A stretch of 8,216 bases of DNA from an uncultured Clostridia bacterium. GTDB taxonomy: Bacteria; Bacillota; Clostridia; Christensenellales; UBA1242. A program made the translations under genes and the position numbers. The notes beneath the pieces were generated by a model. That model saw only the letters and a program-made list of their open reading frames with translations. It was not told the origin of the DNA and ran no database searches. Positions within the stretch are counted from its first letter, which is position 1. Every line of letters starts with the position of its first letter. Positions 6,360-8,216 of this stretch are shown here, in pieces. The stretch lies in contig CALBKX010000003.1 of NCBI GenBank assembly GCA_937895935.1, positions 1-8,216 on the forward strand. The letters are read 5' to 3'.

Positions 6360-6452
6360 TATTTCATACTTGAAAATAAATGTTCTAAATAATCAAAATT
6401 TGTTAATCAAAAAAGTTTGCGTATTTAAAATCTTGTGGCATCACAGTTTGAA
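6360..6452. other. Noncoding left part of the 496-base lipoprotein-hflX gap
   Basis: The gap 6360-6855 holds no convincing gene. This first part is AT-rich. A hairpin-prone stretch at about 6418-6468 contains TGTG-GCAT-CACA (6434-6445) inside the arms ATTTAAA and TTTGAAT. It has no T tract of terminator type, so how the lipoprotein transcript ends is unclear. The rest of the gap holds tandem structured repeats (6453-6710) and the hflX promoter region (6711-6855). Confidence 0.5.
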
Positions 6453-6518
6453 TATATATATACGTCATGATTTCAAGTGTTAGTTTATGCAAGTATAAAA
6501 ACACTTTATCTCGTTCCT
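6453..6518 (+). repeat. Long-hairpin module A
   Basis: The core folds as a nested hairpin: TGA (6468-6470) with TCG, AAGTGTT with AACACTT, then TTTATG with TATAAA around CAAG. A second copy lies exactly 132 nt downstream (6585-6650) without indels in the core. Over 6461-6518 I count four differences from it. Two fall at paired positions and exchange G.T for G-C pairs, so the fold is kept. It directly precedes H hairpin 6530-6579. Confidence 0.8.
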
Positions 6519-6529
6519 AATATATATTC

Positions 6530-6579
6530 ATCAGTTTTGCTTGAATATACCTTCGGTGCATTCAGACAAAACTTCTGAT
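6530..6579 (+). repeat. H-type hairpin repeat, copy A
   Basis: ATCAG (6530-6534) pairs with CTGAT (6575-6579) and TTTTG (6535-6539) with CAAAA (6567-6571). C6540 x A6566 is the conserved mismatch. TTGAAT (6541-6546) pairs with ATTCAG (6560-6565), beginning with the conserved T.G wobble. ACC and GGT close a TTC loop. Compared with copy 1, nearly every stem has changed sequence on both sides while pairing is kept, which is strong evidence that structure is what is conserved. Confidence 0.82.
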
Positions 6580-6584
6580 TAATT

Positions 6585-6650
6585 AATATATATACGTCAC
6601 GATTTCAAGTGTTAGTTTATGTAAGCATAAAAACACTTTCTCTCGTTCCT
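6585..6650 (+). repeat. Long-hairpin module B (tandem copy of module A)
   Basis: This is the direct repeat of 6453-6518 at an offset of 132 nt. The nested hairpin pairs CGA (6600-6602) with TCG, AAGTGTT with AACACTT, and TTTATG with CATAAA around TAAG. All stem pairs are Watson-Crick here. It leads directly into H hairpin 6660-6710. Confidence 0.8.
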
Positions 6651-6659
6651 TAAATAAAC

Positions 6660-6710
6660 ATCAGTTGCTGGCAAATGCCACTTAATTGTCTCTTGCCGAC
6701 AACTTCCGAT
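6660..6710 (+). repeat. H-type hairpin repeat, copy B
   Basis: The lower half matches copy 1 at 100-149: ATCAGTTG, the C x A mismatch (C6668, A6699), TGGCAA (6669-6674) against TTGCCG (6693-6698), then CAACTTCCGAT. The apical part (6675-6692) is different: it lacks the CCC-TTC-GGG cap and does not form an obvious stem. This suggests a variable tip on a conserved lower stem. Confidence 0.82.
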
Positions 6711-6806
6711 AAAAGCAACATCACTATCTTCTTTTAGCTAGTAAAAAAGTGTTAACTTTATGTCTTTTAAATGAAACTAAAATAATTGTTATTCTATTAA
6801 TTGTTA
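6711..6806. other. AT-rich spacer upstream of the hflX promoter
   Basis: No gene is visible. Two copies of TAATTGTTATT (6783-6793 and 6798-6808) are spaced 15 nt apart, start to start, and the second overlaps the -35 box of hflX. They could be a binding site or chance similarity in AT-rich DNA. A small palindrome, AAAGTGTTAACTTT, lies near 6747-6760. Confidence 0.4.
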
Positions 6807-6833
6807 TTGACTCTTTTTCATTTTTTGTATAAT
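6807..6833 (+). promoter_or_regulatory. Candidate hflX promoter
   Basis: TTGACT (6807-6812) and a perfect -10 box TATAAT (6828-6833) are 15 nt apart, slightly shorter than ideal. Transcription would start near 6840, giving a leader of about 16 nt with AGAGGTG (6845-6851) just before the ATG at 6856. Confidence 0.6.
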
Positions 6834-6855
6834 CTTTATTATCAAGAGGTGAAAA

Positions 6856-7923
6856 ATGTCATATTCTACACAGAAAGAACAAGAAAAAGCGGTTTTGGTT
6901 GGAATAATTTATAGCAATAAGGAAGACGTTGTTTCTCAACTAAAGGAATTGGAAAGGCTATCTGAAACCGCGGGTGTTATTGTGTTAGGTAGTACGTATC
7001 AGTTAATTAGAGAGGTTAACCCTGCAACTTTAATTGGTGAGGGGAAAGTGGAAGAAGTAAAAAATCTTATAACAGAGCAAAACGCAAACTTGGTTATTTT
7101 TGACACAGAACTTAGTGGCTCTCAAGCAAAAAATTTAAGTGAATATTTAGGCTGTAAGGTAATTGATAGAATAACTCTTATTTTGGATATCTTCGCAAAA
7201 CGTGCAATTTCAAACGAGGGCAAACTTCAAGTTGAACTCGCCCAACTCAAGTATAATTTGCCAAGGCTCAGTAGCATTCAAGGCTCGCAAGGGAGATTTG
7301 GTTCAGGCGGTGTTGGTATGAGAGGACCCGGAGAAACTAAACTTGAATTAAATAGACGTCTTGCTCAAGATAAAATTTTAAAACTCGAAAAAGAAATAGC
7401 AAAAATCAAACAAAACAGAGTTGTTCAAAAAAAGAACAGAAACTTAAACGGGGTATTTAAAGTTTCTATTGTAGGTTATACAAATGCTGGGAAAAGTACC
7501 TTGTTGAACTTAATTTCAAAAGCGGGCATTTATGCTGACGATAAACTTTTTGCAACATTAGATACAACTAGCAGAAATGTTTATTTAGAATATGGTAAAC
7601 AAATTGTTTTAACTGACACTGTTGGTTTTATAAATAAACTCCCACACAATTTGGTGGATGCTTTTTCTTCAACACTGGAAGAGGCAAAAGATGCAAATTT
7701 GATTTTGCATGTTATTGATTTATCTAATCCTGACTATTTAAGCCAAATAAAAACTGTTGAAGATGTATTAAAACAAAATGATATAAAAGCTCCTGTTATA
7801 AAAGTTTTTAATAAATGTGATTTGGTTGAAAACGTACAAAGTTTAAATGGTGTGTTTATTTCAGCAAAAAAGAATATAGGAATTGATAAATTAAAAAAAG
7901 AAATAATAAACTATATGAAGTAA
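6856..7923 (+). CDS. hflX: Ribosome-associated GTPase HflX
   Basis: HflX is a GTPase of the Obg-HflX group that binds 50S and 70S ribosomes and, in studied bacteria, splits stalled or stress-inactivated ribosomes. The N-terminal domain (about 10-150) carries the family signature ending in the glycine-rich GGVGMRGPGETKLE stretch. A lysine-rich helical linker (about 165-200) follows. The G domain has G1 GYTNAGKS at 207-214, G3 DTVGF at 254-258, G4 NKCD at 319-322 and G5 SAK at 336-338. At 355 residues the protein stops just after the G domain and lacks the extra C-terminal domain of longer relatives such as E. coli HflX. AGAGGTG sits 4 nt before the ATG. The last codons and stop overlap the 5' arm of a cloverleaf repeat, so the terminal residues INYMK may derive from that repeat. 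Confidence 0.95.
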   Translation: MSYSTQKEQEKAVLVGIIYSNKEDVVSQLKELERLSETAGVIVLGSTYQLIREVNPATLIGEGKVEEVKNLITEQNANLVIFDTELSGSQAKNLSEYLGCKVIDRITLILDIFAKRAISNEGKLQVELAQLKYNLPRLSSIQGSQGRFGSGGVGMRGPGETKLELNRRLAQDKILKLEKEIAKIKQNRVVQKKNRNLNGVFKVSIVGYTNAGKSTLLNLISKAGIYADDKLFATLDTTSRNVYLEYGKQIVLTDTVGFINKLPHNLVDAFSSTLEEAKDANLILHVIDLSNPDYLSQIKTVEDVLKQNDIKAPVIKVFNKCDLVENVQSLNGVFISAKKNIGIDKLKKEIINYMK

Positions 7924-7989
7924 ATTTTGAACCTAGTTCAAAATTTGTGCCAAAGCACCTGAAAAATTAAAATTTTGTGCTTTATATAG
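7903..7989 (+). repeat. Cloverleaf-like structured repeat, copy 2 (overlaps the end of hflX)
   Basis: The outer stem CTATATGAAG (7911-7920) pairs with CTTTATATAG (7980-7989) over 10 bp with one G.T. Inside are a perfect 10-bp hairpin AATTTTGAAC/GTTCAAAATT (7923-7945, loop CTA), GTGC-CAAA-GCAC (7947-7958), and AAAATT/AATTTT (7963-7976). The arrangement matches copy 1 at 15-89, with outer and second inner stems that differ in sequence yet still pair. Shared sequence begins near 7903, inside hflX codons, and includes the stop codon at 7921-7923. Confidence 0.72.
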
Positions 7990-7992
7990 TTT

Positions 7993-8017
7993 TTAAGCTT
8001 TGCTAAGACAAACTTAA
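7993..8017 (+). repeat. Reduced H-like hairpin after cloverleaf copy 2
   Basis: TTAAG (7993-7997) pairs with CTTAA (8013-8017), and TTTG (7999-8002) with CAAA (8009-8012). The loop starts with C8003 and ends with A8008, the positions of the conserved C x A mismatch in full H copies. It looks like an H module without its inner stem, in the expected place after a cloverleaf. The short length leaves doubt. Confidence 0.5.
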
Positions 8018-8161
8018 GTGTCGGTTATTTTTAATGTTACTGCTCGGTTTGTTTCCCCATGAAAATTTTTTTTAATTAGTTTGTAACACTTTTCTGTAAA
8101 ACAAAATAGTATGATATGTAACAACCGAAAAATAAAAAAAGCACAAAAGATTTAAAAAATA
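8018..8161. other. AT-rich spacer with possible long-range inverted repeats
   Basis: No coding region is evident. TTATTTTT and GTTAC near 8025-8040 can pair with GTAAC and AAAAATAA near 8118-8135, suggesting an interrupted inverted repeat. I see no clear terminator for hflX here and no promoter with both boxes well placed. Confidence 0.35.
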
Positions 8162-8216
8162 TTTATATTATCGGAAGTTGTCGGCAAGCAGCCCGAAGGG
8201 ATATTTGCCAGCAACT
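8162..8216 (-). repeat. H-type hairpin repeat, inverted copy, cut by the window end
   Basis: These 55 bases are the exact reverse complement of 103-157, covering the H hairpin of copy 1 and 8 nt of its flank. The hairpin portion begins at 8170, and only the outermost ATC of the other arm is missing. Identity including the loop suggests recent duplication or gene conversion between these two copies, unlike the more divergent copies at 6530 and 6660. Confidence 0.88.

Noticed and set aside
6453..6710. A CRISPR array
   Set aside because: Only two repeat units occur, the repeated parts are over 60 nt, the sequence between them is itself a related hairpin, and no cas gene is present.
1..8216. A composite transposon bounded by inverted H copies
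   Set aside because: The inverted arms are identical over 55 nt, but no transposase lies in the window, the enclosed genes are core functions, and further H copies occur inside.

Overview
The window comes from a very AT-rich bacterial chromosome, by eye around 30% GC. AAAGGAG- and AAGAGGTG-type ribosome binding sites and short intergenic gaps suggest a low-GC Gram-positive (Firmicutes/Bacillota or a relative); I cannot place it more precisely. UGA is a stop codon here: a full RF2 gene is present, and its own frameshift site depends on UGA termination. All seven genes end in TAA.

Layout. Positions 1-160 hold structured repeats. A HAD-family phosphatase gene (269-1111) follows, with a near-consensus promoter and its own terminator. 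Next is a tightly spaced run, prfB (1323-2424, with a programmed +1 frameshift), tsaD (2461-3516) and a YitT-family membrane protein gene (3536-4495), probably one transcript. It ends at a 15-bp hairpin shared with the convergent class II aldolase gene fba (5588-4668, minus strand). An orphan lipoprotein gene (5679-6359) is transcribed divergently from fba out of a compact shared promoter region. A 496-base gap (6360-6855) contains two tandem copies of a structured repeat unit. The GTPase gene hflX (6856-7923) follows, and more structured repeats run to the end of the window.

How the genes relate. prfB (translation termination), tsaD (the t6A modification of tRNAs reading ANN codons) and hflX (rescue or splitting of stalled ribosomes) all serve translation. 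fba is glycolytic. The phosphatase, YitT protein and lipoprotein have no clear link to these.

The least explained content is a family of modular structured intergenic repeats. One module, called H here, is a roughly 50-nt imperfect hairpin. It has a conserved C x A mismatch beside a conserved T.G wobble, and its stems change sequence while keeping pairing. It occurs at 100-149, 6530-6579, 6660-6710, inverted at 8170-8216 (cut by the window end), in reduced form at 7993-8017, and perhaps as a remnant at 1-5. Each complete plus-oriented H is preceded by a second structured module, of two kinds: a four-way-junction cloverleaf (15-89 and 7911-7989), or a long single hairpin (6461-6518 and 6593-6650). 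The cloverleaf copies have different outer stems that still pair, and one copy has its 5' strand inside the last codons of hflX. I do not recognise this family. It behaves like a modular mobile or regulatory repeat, comparable in layout only to pneumococcal BOX elements.
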